A stretch of 64,000 bases of DNA from Mucilaginibacter sp. OK098. GTDB taxonomy: Bacteria > Bacteroidota > Bacteroidia > Sphingobacteriales > Sphingobacteriaceae. Of the stretch, positions 35,318 through 42,961 are shown in pieces. Under the pieces are notes generated by a model that made no database searches, was not told where the DNA came from, and saw nothing but the letters and a program-made list of their open reading frames with translations. Position numbers and translations under genes: made by a program. The stretch's first letter is position 1, and each line of letters starts with the position of its first letter. The stretch is taken from NCBI RefSeq assembly GCF_900142915.1, contig NZ_FRCM01000002.1, positions 620,001 to 684,000 of the forward strand. The letters run 5' to 3'.

Positions 35318-36091
35318 ATGAAGGATAATTATTCTGTAAAACAATTGGCTAAGCTGGCGGGTGTAAGTGTGCGCACACTGCATCTTTATGATCAGCTGGG
35401 CCTATTAAAACCATCCATACGGACCGAGAGCCGGTATCGCCGGTATGGTGAAAAAGAATTATTACGGTTACAGCAAATACTTTTTTATAAAGTGCTTGAC
35501 TTTCCTTTAAAAGAGATAAACCCTATCCTTGATGACCCCGATTTTGACCTGATCAAAGCACTTGAAGGGCACAAAGAATTACTAACCATAAAAAGGGAAC
35601 ATCTCACAACCTTGCTCAATACCATTGACAAAACAGTTAATCATTTAAAAAACAAAACCATGAGCAATTACGAAGAATTATACGAAGGCATGCCAAAAGA
35701 ACAAACTGAAGCATACCGCAAAGAAGCTATTGAAAAATGGGGCGAGGATGTTGTTATACGATCAGAAAAGGCTTTGCTTGAAATGCCAAAGCTTAATATG
35801 GAGCAATTAAAAACTGATCAAAAAGATATTGCCCAAAAACTTGCATCCCTTGTTAATGAAAACCCTGAAAGTGAAGTTGTACAGGAACAGATAGCCCGGC
35901 ATTACGCCAACATCCGCAGCTTTTGGGGTGTAACAGACCCTACCGACCTGAAAATTGAAACCTACAAAGGCTTAGCAAATTTGTATGTTGCAGATGAACG
36001 GTACACAAATGTTGAGGGTAAAGCCAACCCGGCGTTTGCTGCATTTATGCATAAGGCAATGATGAATTTTGCGGATAGTAAATTGAAATAA
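35318..36091 (+). CDS. MerR-family regulator with TipAS ligand-binding domain
   Basis: From the ATG at 35318 the protein has 257 residues; a TTG five codons earlier is an alternative. The N-terminal winged helix (YSVKQLAKLAGVSVRTLHLYDQLGLL, about 5-30) is followed by a dimerisation coiled coil (about 75-115) and a C-terminal TipAS-like domain (about 130-255, ending FAAFMHKAMMNFADSKL). TipAL-type proteins bind thiopeptides or other bulky drugs and switch on transcription by untwisting a long-spacer promoter. The gene's own promoter has that architecture. An efflux target gene is not obvious nearby. Confidence 0.93.
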   Translation: MKDNYSVKQLAKLAGVSVRTLHLYDQLGLLKPSIRTESRYRRYGEKELLRLQQILFYKVLDFPLKEINPILDDPDFDLIKALEGHKELLTIKREHLTTLLNTIDKTVNHLKNKTMSNYEELYEGMPKEQTEAYRKEAIEKWGEDVVIRSEKALLEMPKLNMEQLKTDQKDIAQKLASLVNENPESEVVQEQIARHYANIRSFWGVTDPTDLKIETYKGLANLYVADERYTNVEGKANPAFAAFMHKAMMNFADSKLK

Positions 36092-36113
36092 ACAGGTCTT
36101 CCACTCTGTGTTT

Positions 36114-36180
36114 CTCTGTGCATCCCTTTGTGACCTTTGCGGTTAAATTAAACCGTAGCGTTCGCAGAGAATGCACAGAG
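36114..36180. repeat. Inverted repeat between convergent genes
   Basis: Perfect ten-base arms CTCTGTGCAT and ATGCACAGAG enclose TTTGTGACCTTTGCGG and GGTTAAATTAAACC. The element lies between the convergent MerR and aminotransferase genes. Text of this kind recurs in many bacterial genomes as an intergenic element. Confidence 0.75.
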
Positions 36181-36190
36181 ACCGCTGAGA

Positions 36191-37333
36191 TTAGCTTGTT
36201 TTAACATGTCTTTTCAAAACATCAAACAGCTTTTCTATATCCCTTGATGTTGTATATAAATGAGGCGCAATGCGAATGCTCTCTCCTCTGAAACCCACAA
36301 AAATATTTTCATTTTTCAAATCAGTTTTTAACGTATCGCTTACACCACCCGGCAAATCGAGGCCGATCATATGTTCAACTCTTTCAGCAGAGTTTGGGAA
36401 ACCAAGCCCCAGCAAATTTGCCTGTTGCTCTATTTGTTGCGTTACAATTTTTAATTGTGATTGGATATTAACCACACCCCAGTCTAACACTTGTGTAAGC
36501 GCTGCTATTGCCATTGGTACGTTTATAAAGCCGGGGAATTCCCCCATATCAAAACGTCTTGCTCCCGGCCTGTAATCATCACGGTAGTTAACCAACCCTG
36601 CAAAATTTTCACTGTCGTTTTTGGTGAGCCATGAGTATTCAATTGGTTTACCAGCCGTATGCCATTTTGGTGCGGCATATAAATACCCCAATCCATAAGG
36701 CCCCAGCAGCCACTTATACCCTACCGACACCAAAAAATCAGGCTGAACTGTAGTCACATCAATTGGATATGCCCCCATTGCCTGGCTGGCATCTATCACC
36801 AAAGCAGCACCAACTGACCTGGCTTTTCCGCCTACTTTCACCAAATCAACAAGTGCACCGTTTGTCCAATGGCAGTTTGATATGGCAACTACGGCTGTAT
36901 TTCCATTAATTGCAGATAATATAGCCTCTGTCCACGTTGATCCGTCCTTTTTTACGGTTAAAATTTCAGCGCCTTTAGCTTTTGCCAGCTCGGCCCATGA
37001 GTAATAATTGGATGGGTATTCTTTATCCATCACCAATATTTGCTGACCTTTCGCAACAGGCACATTGGCTGCAGCAATGCTGATACCATAGCTAACCGAT
37101 GGAATAATAGCCATGCTATCAGTCCCGGCATTAATAACCCGGGCAGCGAGTGCGCGTAATTTTTCAGGATCAGCAAACCAGTCTGCCGACTGGATCTCCC
37201 ATGGATGAACCTTCTTTTGCAGCGCTTGCAAACCAGCTGCTGTAACTGATCTTAATTGCGGCGAAAGGCTGGCGCAGTTCAAATAAGTTACGCCTTGGGG
37301 GAGATCAAATAATTCAGCTATTCCGTTTTCCAT
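36191..37333 (-). CDS. Class V aminotransferase / cysteine desulfurase-like PLP enzyme
   Basis: The 380-residue enzyme follows the class V fold: substrate-binding N-terminus (TYLNCASLSPQ, 16-26), the cofactor Asp181 and Gln184 in VIDASQAMGA, and the Schiff-base lysine Lys207 in SVGYKWLLGPYGLGYLY. No Cys loop of true desulfurases is seen near the usual position, so transamination or a lyase reaction on an amino acid is more likely than sulfur transfer. It is a single gene facing away from the lipoprotein at 37471. Confidence 0.9.
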   Translation of the reverse strand: MENGIAELFDLPQGVTYLNCASLSPQLRSVTAAGLQALQKKVHPWEIQSADWFADPEKLRALAARVINAGTDSMAIIPSVSYGISIAAANVPVAKGQQILVMDKEYPSNYYSWAELAKAKGAEILTVKKDGSTWTEAILSAINGNTAVVAISNCHWTNGALVDLVKVGGKARSVGAALVIDASQAMGAYPIDVTTVQPDFLVSVGYKWLLGPYGLGYLYAAPKWHTAGKPIEYSWLTKNDSENFAGLVNYRDDYRPGARRFDMGEFPGFINVPMAIAALTQVLDWGVVNIQSQLKIVTQQIEQQANLLGLGFPNSAERVEHMIGLDLPGGVSDTLKTDLKNENIFVGFRGESIRIAPHLYTTSRDIEKLFDVLKRHVKTS

Positions 37334-37470
37334 TTATAATGAGGTATTTGTGATGCGGTAAAGTTAGCCTGTTTATAACCTTAAAAGGTTGATAAAAGTC
37401 AATTACTACTAATATTTCATAGTTAAAGTCATAGCAAATTCTGCTGCATACTATTATCTTTATCCCTTAT

Positions 37471-38460
37471 ATGATCCCCTCTAAACTATACCCACAATTG
37501 CTTGTACTGCTATCGGTGTTTATCTTGCAAAGCTGCTCCAATAATTTACCCGGGGTATGGAAAAATGACAGGATAGATGCCGGTAAAAGATCTGATTTCC
37601 ATGAGCTTAACAACGAAGCTCTTGGTTACCTGAAAGCTAACGGCTTTAAACGTTTAAAATTAATGATGTCGAAGGACTTGAATCACAATAGCTATACAGA
37701 ACGAATAGTTGGGCGCATCAGCAATTACCTTAATGATAGCAAATACAGCTTATCTGATGAATATTATATAGTCAATAAATACAGGGATGCCGACACTGTA
37801 AAATCCGCCGGCAGTCCTACAAATGATTATGGCTTTTTTTACCAAAACCCTGAAAAAGAAATGTACATCGCATTTTTTTTACCAAAAAGCGCTGAAAATA
37901 AATATATGATCAGCCTGATTTTTTCCAAATTTGATTATGGCTGGAAAATAAGCGAACTTGATGTTGAGCCCTATACCATTAACAGAAAAACCGGGCCGGA
38001 ACTTTTTAAAATGGCTAAAGAAGCTTATAGTAAAAACTACCTGATCGATGCGGTAAACCTGGCAGCTTTAGCAAATATCTGTATGAAACCTGTTGACATT
38101 TTACAATACCCGGATGAAGGTGAGCTTCATACTTTTTATGGGCAAATTGTAAATGAGGCAAACGACAAATATAAATTTCCGTTTACCCTTACTGATGTAC
38201 CTACAAAACCCCGGATAATAAGGATCTTTAATCAAACAGATGAGAAAGGAAGTTTCCCTATGATCCAGTATTTAACTGCCATTAATTTAAAAGATACCAC
38301 TGCCATTAAAAACGAAAATATGCAGATCAGGAAAGTGATAGGCAAGGTAATGCCCGGACTGGATAAGGATAAAAAATATGTGTTTTATGCTGCATTTAAT
38401 GAAAAGCCATCGAGCTTAAAAGAAGTTGATCGTTTTGAGATGACTGATAAGCTTCAATAA
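37471..38460 (+). CDS. Outer-membrane lipoprotein of unknown function
   Basis: The 329-residue product has a short hydrophobic leader ending in the lipobox LQSC (Cys22). The mature protein is mixed alpha/beta with no recognised domain. A central segment (about 115-180) reads FFYQNPEKEMYIAFFLPKSAENKYMISLIFSKFDYGWKISELDV in pieces, recalling NTF2-like or DUF-type fold strands. A TATCTTTA box lies 16 bases upstream of the ATG. It stands between divergent and convergent unrelated genes. Function unknown. Confidence 0.75.
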   Translation: MIPSKLYPQLLVLLSVFILQSCSNNLPGVWKNDRIDAGKRSDFHELNNEALGYLKANGFKRLKLMMSKDLNHNSYTERIVGRISNYLNDSKYSLSDEYYIVNKYRDADTVKSAGSPTNDYGFFYQNPEKEMYIAFFLPKSAENKYMISLIFSKFDYGWKISELDVEPYTINRKTGPELFKMAKEAYSKNYLIDAVNLAALANICMKPVDILQYPDEGELHTFYGQIVNEANDKYKFPFTLTDVPTKPRIIRIFNQTDEKGSFPMIQYLTAINLKDTTAIKNENMQIRKVIGKVMPGLDKDKKYVFYAAFNEKPSSLKEVDRFEMTDKLQ

Positions 38461-38534
38461 ATATTACTACTTGGTTATTATGAGGCTTCATTTTTTAACA
38501 CAGTTGAGGGTTCTTTATCGATATAATATAGCAT

Positions 38535-39590
38535 TTATTTCTTACATCTCCTCTCCAACAACCCCAAATACGCAATACTTTTAGCAGAAAATATCGGCGG
38601 ATGAGCAGCATCCTTTTCAGCGGCCTTGTTATATAGATAAAAAAATACAAACGGATCATCCGATCTATCAACCATTTGTTGTTTATAGCCATTTTTAACT
38701 ATTATCTGCGCCATGTAAAAGCCCGGCATATGTCCGGTTGTTCTTTTCAAAAGGTTCCGGTAATACCTTTCTGTTTGAATATTATCCTTGTTTAAAGCCA
38801 GCACCATTATGCATGAATCTAAACTTTTAATGGTGGCAGGTGCCGGGTCAATTAGCCATTCTTTAATGTCCTCCGGCTTTTCCCAGGTTTTATCAATCAT
38901 ATCGGCAATACCCTCGTTCGGGATATTATGAATTGCCCAGAGCAAGCCTGCATCTTTTGGATCCTGGTTTTTACTGATGTCTGTTTCTTCTCTTAAGCGG
39001 TGGTGAAGCTCATGCGCTTCTAAAGTGCCGGTTTTTGTTTTTGAATTATCAATAACCGAAAGCAGGCTGAAAAACAGGCCATTTGGGTACGAGATCGCAT
39101 CGTTTGATAAACAATTGTAATACAGCTTAATATCTTTTAACCGGTGCTGCGATCTTTTCGGCAGGTATTCATAAACATATTGATAGGCTTGGTTAAAGTA
39201 ATCCGGCTTTTCGGTGATATTTGCCAGGTATGCTTTAAGCTGTACTTCCTCATCTTTATAGCGTTTTGCCAAAATACAATACCAGTCTTTTGCCGTCAGC
39301 CTGGCTTGCAGCATGGAATCATTTGTCGGCAGATAAGCTATCTCTATCGCTTTACGATAGCGGATCAGCCTAACCGAATCAAACTCAGATAAAGCATAGG
39401 TTTTATTGCCTTCAATATTTATAAAACGTCCCCACTGTGCATCGGTAATTGGTTTATTATGCTTTAACGAATCGGTAAGTTCCCAGTATTTGGTAACGGC
39501 TTCAGTGTTGATGGTTTGGGCATGGGCAGATTGATCGATTGTGAATATGGCTGCAATAGCAAAGCAGAATAATTTATATGTAGTTTTCAT
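38535..39590 (-). CDS. Predicted secreted zinc metallopeptidase (DUF5700-like)
   Basis: The 351-residue protein has a signal peptide (1-25, SAHA/Q). The key motif is EAHELHH: His193-Glu194-x-x-His197 forms HExxH. About 29 residues later, NEGIAD supplies Glu226, the likely third zinc ligand in a gluzincin arrangement. The rest is alpha-helical, with helices before the active site as in DUF5700/DUF2268-like peptidases. It would act in the periplasm or outside. The S41 peptidase gene lies 139 bases upstream on the same strand, so the two may form a unit separated by a palindromic repeat. Confidence 0.75.
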   Translation of the reverse strand: MKTTYKLFCFAIAAIFTIDQSAHAQTINTEAVTKYWELTDSLKHNKPITDAQWGRFINIEGNKTYALSEFDSVRLIRYRKAIEIAYLPTNDSMLQARLTAKDWYCILAKRYKDEEVQLKAYLANITEKPDYFNQAYQYVYEYLPKRSQHRLKDIKLYYNCLSNDAISYPNGLFFSLLSVIDNSKTKTGTLEAHELHHRLREETDISKNQDPKDAGLLWAIHNIPNEGIADMIDKTWEKPEDIKEWLIDPAPATIKSLDSCIMVLALNKDNIQTERYYRNLLKRTTGHMPGFYMAQIIVKNGYKQQMVDRSDDPFVFFYLYNKAAEKDAAHPPIFSAKSIAYLGLLERRCKK

Positions 39591-39623
39591 TGTCTTTTAT
39601 TTTTGGTTGGTTAATTATTTCCC

Positions 39624-39728
39624 GTCGACATGCCGTCCGCCAATTGGTCGAATCGGCACCCCACAGGACAAGTCGTCGACATGCTGGTCACTTAGCGTAT
39701 GGGGTCATGAAACAAGTTCAGGATGACG
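39624..39728. repeat. Palindromic interspersed element, copy 2 (degenerate)
   Basis: The left part (ATGCCGTCCGCC, TGGTCGAATCGGCACCCCAC) matches the copy at 50391-50494 closely. The right arm is worn (TATGGGGTCATGAAACAAG). It sits between the S41 and metallopeptidase genes. Confidence 0.75.
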
Positions 39729-39729
39729 T

Positions 39730-40782
39730 TTATTTATTAATCTTTTCCTTTAACCATTTTAATCCTGTAATAATTTTCTCGTCCTTCTTCAAGTCATCAA
39801 AATTATCGCCGCCAAGAACTTCCAGGTCTGGCTGTATATTATCCGGGTAAACATGGCCGTTCCGGTCTGCCTCTACGGAGGTTGCCAGGAAAAAGCCAAT
39901 CTCGTTTGTAAATTGAAATGAGTTGTTTGAAGTGGTATACCCGCCGGAATTCTCGCCAATAAACAAAGTGTTTTTGCGGCCTTTAAATGAGATGACAGTT
40001 GCCTCGCCCGAGCTGCGGGTATAGGGGCCTATCAACACCACAACTTTTAAATTATATAAGCTTTTAGCAGGCTGCTTTTGGATGTAAGCTGTATCTATCC
40101 CGTCATAAACCATATTATTCTTTACGCCCCATGCTTCTTCTGTATTGCTTACCGGAAAAACAAAAGCGCCCAGTTTGTCAGGTTCAAACAAAGTTATTAG
40201 CCCGCCTATCATGGCCCACATATCACCACCGGGATTTAAGCGCAGATCAATGATCAAACCCTTTAACTTTTGTGGCTCCAGCTTAATTAAGGAATCCTGA
40301 ATTTGCCGGGCAATTTTATTAACATCACCCGGGTGGGTAGGGTTATTATCAGGCACCAGCAGATAACCAAACCCTTTTTCAAGTATCCGAGGCATTAGCG
40401 TGTATTCCGTTTTTATTTTCTTTAATAATACCTGGTGGGTTGCTGGATCAACAGGTTTATCGTTCCCCCGCCAGCCATATGATTTATTGTTATAGGTTAT
40501 AAAGCCATGATGATCGCCCAATAATTTATAAAGCAGCTTAACAGATGGGATAACGTCCTTTACAGTTACTGCATTTGCAGCGGTTAGCCTAACGCTGTCT
40601 TCCACTTTTTTCCAATCCACTTTGTTGCGGTAAAGGGAGTTGTGTTTGGTAAAGCTAAGCACAGTATCGAGCAACAGATGAGCACTATCATTTTTTAGGT
40701 TGATGTTCTGGGCCGCTGAGATACCAGGAGTTAAGGCGATTGCCAGTATTAAAATGCAGATCAATTTACTTAATGTTTTCAT
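39730..40782 (-). CDS. S41-family secreted serine peptidase
   Basis: The 350-residue protein has a signal peptide (1-24) and a C-terminal-processing-peptidase-like core. The block LIIDLRLNPGGDMW (176-189) is the S41 hallmark, and the catalytic Ser257 lies in TRSSGE by the SxxE rule; GENSGGYTTSN (about 276-286) follows. No PDZ domain is visible between the N-terminal helical region and the core, unlike CtpA. Members degrade or trim envelope proteins or peptides; the substrate is unknown. It is divergent from the LytS kinase gene. Confidence 0.9.
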   Translation of the reverse strand: MKTLSKLICILILAIALTPGISAAQNINLKNDSAHLLLDTVLSFTKHNSLYRNKVDWKKVEDSVRLTAANAVTVKDVIPSVKLLYKLLGDHHGFITYNNKSYGWRGNDKPVDPATHQVLLKKIKTEYTLMPRILEKGFGYLLVPDNNPTHPGDVNKIARQIQDSLIKLEPQKLKGLIIDLRLNPGGDMWAMIGGLITLFEPDKLGAFVFPVSNTEEAWGVKNNMVYDGIDTAYIQKQPAKSLYNLKVVVLIGPYTRSSGEATVISFKGRKNTLFIGENSGGYTTSNNSFQFTNEIGFFLATSVEADRNGHVYPDNIQPDLEVLGGDNFDDLKKDEKIITGLKWLKEKINK

Positions 40783-40977
40783 CTCGTTATGTTTTTATAA
40801 TGACGCAAAGATGTCCGGGATCGGCAACCTGTTCTATTTTATGATCCCAACCCTGTTAATTATTATCCCAACCCGCTATTATCAGCAAAAAGCATATTTT
40901 TAAAGCGTTGATATAAGAAAAGGAGCTGTTGGGATAAAATAGCTGCATGATGAGTGCGGGCAGTATATATTTGAATT

Positions 40978-41991
40978 ATGAAAAAAAGCCAATTATATAT
41001 TTATTACTTGCTGGGCTGGGCATTGTATGTGCTGTATATCTGCATTAATAATTGGGTTGATAAATTGGGCCCGCAGCCCTATGTATGGTCAAACATGGCG
41101 GCAAGCTTTGTTGAGTTTACCTTTTGCTTTTTTATTGTTTACCCCAGGTTTTTAAAGCGTAAAACCATACCCCTTTTAATAGCCGGACTGCTCATTGCCG
41201 ATGCTTTGTTTGTTGGCTCACGATGCTTAATTGAGGAAGTTTTTTATGTGTGGCTGATTGGCCATGGCAATTATACAGCTGATACCACTGTGCTTTATTA
41301 TATTGGCGATAATTGGTGGCGGGCGCTGCAACCCATCCTATTCAGCTTTTTAGCATGGGCGCTTGTTGATACCTTTAAAAGGGAACGTGAAGCCGAGCAA
41401 TTGAGCCGCGAAAAAACACAGGCCGAACTACTGTTTCTTAAAACACAGATCAATCCTCATTTTTTATATAACACACTTAATTATATCTATTCGCTGGCTT
41501 ACCCGGTATCTGATAAGCTGGCTGATGCCATTATCAAACTTTCGCAATTAATGCGCTATATGCTTACCGATAGCGTTGACGGCATGCTGAACCTGCAAAA
41601 AGAAGTTGATTACCTGGAAAATTATATCGAGATCTACCGCCTGCGTTTTGAAGATAGCTTTTTTGTTGATTTTAAAGTGGAAGGAGATATCGGTAATAAA
41701 AACATTGCCTCACTTATTTTAATTCCATTTGTTGAAAATGCTTTTAAACATGGGGTTGTTAATGATGCCACAAGGCCTGTAAAAATTAAGATCAGCGTAA
41801 TTAAAGATAGACTAACACTGACCGTAAGCAATAAGATCAACCACAACCAAAAAGATAATTCAAGCGGAATAGGTTTGGCAAACATCAGGCGAAGACTGGA
41901 ATTGATCTATCCCGGCAGGCATGAATTATTGATTGCTGATAACGGAGAGACTTATAAAACCACGTTGAATATTATATTGAATAATGCCTAA
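40978..41991 (+). CDS. LytS-type sensor histidine kinase
   Basis: The 337-residue inner-membrane kinase has four hydrophobic helices (about 7-25, 40-57, 65-82 and 115-132), a short coiled coil and a His_kinase domain with His161 in QINPHFLYNTLN. The ATP-binding part has the N box (LIPFVENAFKHG, about 252-263) and the G box (SSGIGLANIRRRLEL). Its partner is the LytTR regulator 84 bases downstream. A TATATTTG box ends four bases before the ATG, so the mRNA may be leaderless. Confidence 0.94.
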   Translation: MKKSQLYIYYLLGWALYVLYICINNWVDKLGPQPYVWSNMAASFVEFTFCFFIVYPRFLKRKTIPLLIAGLLIADALFVGSRCLIEEVFYVWLIGHGNYTADTTVLYYIGDNWWRALQPILFSFLAWALVDTFKREREAEQLSREKTQAELLFLKTQINPHFLYNTLNYIYSLAYPVSDKLADAIIKLSQLMRYMLTDSVDGMLNLQKEVDYLENYIEIYRLRFEDSFFVDFKVEGDIGNKNIASLILIPFVENAFKHGVVNDATRPVKIKISVIKDRLTLTVSNKINHNQKDNSSGIGLANIRRRLELIYPGRHELLIADNGETYKTTLNIILNNA

Positions 41992-41995
41992 AGTT

Positions 41996-42040
41996 GCCTC
42001 ACCTAAATCCTCTCCTTTGGAGAGGGGTTTGGGGTGAGGC
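41996..42040. repeat. Inverted repeat between kinase and regulator genes
   Basis: Arms GCCTCACC...CCTCTCC and GGAGAGG...GGTGAGGC pair over most of 45 bases with a short TTT loop. It is of the CCCCTCTCC/GGAGAGGGG type scattered in Bacteroidota genomes. Within this bicistronic unit it might lower expression of the downstream gene or stabilise the upstream mRNA. Confidence 0.8.
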
Positions 42041-42075
42041 GAACAATTTGTTACATTTAATTTTACCTTTAAAAT

Positions 42076-42816
42076 ATGATCCGCTGTCTTGCTGTTGATG
42101 ACGAAGCTTATGCTACCAAAATAATTGCCGATTACATCAGCAAGGTGCCTTACCTTACGCTGCTCGGCACCACAACAAGCGCCATTGAGGCTTTAACCCG
42201 GGTACAAGGCGGTGAAATTGATCTCATCTTCCTGGATATTCAAATGCCTGATTTAACCGGGATCCAATTTCTAAAACTTTATGGCGGCAAGTGTAAGGTG
42301 ATTTTAACAACAGCTTACCCTGAGTATGCACTCGATGGTTTTGAGCACGATGTGGTAGATTATTTGTTGAAACCCATTGCATTTGATCGTTTTTTAAAGG
42401 CCGCGCAAAAAGCTTTTAATTTAATAAATCTAGTTAAAGAACAGGTAGCTATTCCGGCACCTGTAGTTAACACCACTATAGCCGTAAATAACCAAACGGA
42501 TTATATGTTTATTAAAGGCGAAAGCAAGAATAAATTTTTAAAGGTTGATTATAACGACATTCTTTACATTGAAGGTCTGAAGAACTATGTTTCCGTGTTT
42601 ACCTCCGCACAAAGGATAGTAACCTATCAATCCCTGCGCGATTTAGAAACAACCTTACCCAAGCCACCGTTTTACCGGGTTCATAAGTCATACATTATTT
42701 CTGTTGATAAGATCCGGATGGTTGATGGTAATACCGTTTATATTGGTGATCAATCTATACCTATTGGTGAAACTTACAGGGATGGTTTTTTGGGGATGAT
42801 AAGGGAGGCGGAGTAA
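42076..42816 (+). CDS. LytTR-family response regulator (partner of the LytS kinase)
   Basis: The 246-residue protein has a receiver domain with acidic Asp8/Asp9, phosphoacceptor Asp54 in LIFLDIQMPD, Thr79 and Lys99 in LLKP. The C-terminal LytTR domain (about 140-245) includes DILYIEGLKNYVSVF and FYRVHKSYIISVDKI. It resembles the regulator at 2920 in architecture, but its kinase is of the LytS type, not the TPR type. Targets cannot be predicted; the divergent S41 peptidase gene is one candidate. Confidence 0.95.
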   Translation: MIRCLAVDDEAYATKIIADYISKVPYLTLLGTTTSAIEALTRVQGGEIDLIFLDIQMPDLTGIQFLKLYGGKCKVILTTAYPEYALDGFEHDVVDYLLKPIAFDRFLKAAQKAFNLINLVKEQVAIPAPVVNTTIAVNNQTDYMFIKGESKNKFLKVDYNDILYIEGLKNYVSVFTSAQRIVTYQSLRDLETTLPKPPFYRVHKSYIISVDKIRMVDGNTVYIGDQSIPIGETYRDGFLGMIREAE

Positions 42817-42840
42817 GCAACTAATGCAATTTACTACTTA

Positions 42841-42951
42841 TGTCATTGCGAGCGCAGCGCGGCAACCGCACGTATGCATATCCGCCAGGCAAGTTCTACA
42901 TCTTTCTACTCGCTCTGTAAGCGTGCGATTGCTTCGTACCTCGCAATGACA
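42841..42951. repeat. Interspersed inverted repeat with TGTCATTGCGAG ends
   Basis: Terminal arms TGTCATTGCGAG and CTCGCAATGACA are perfect complements over 12 bases; inner CGCACG and CGTGCG also pair. It lies between the regulator and the convergent Omp85 gene. Elements with these ends are common intergenic repeats in Bacteroidota. Confidence 0.85.
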
Positions 42952-42961
42952 AGAAGGGCTC

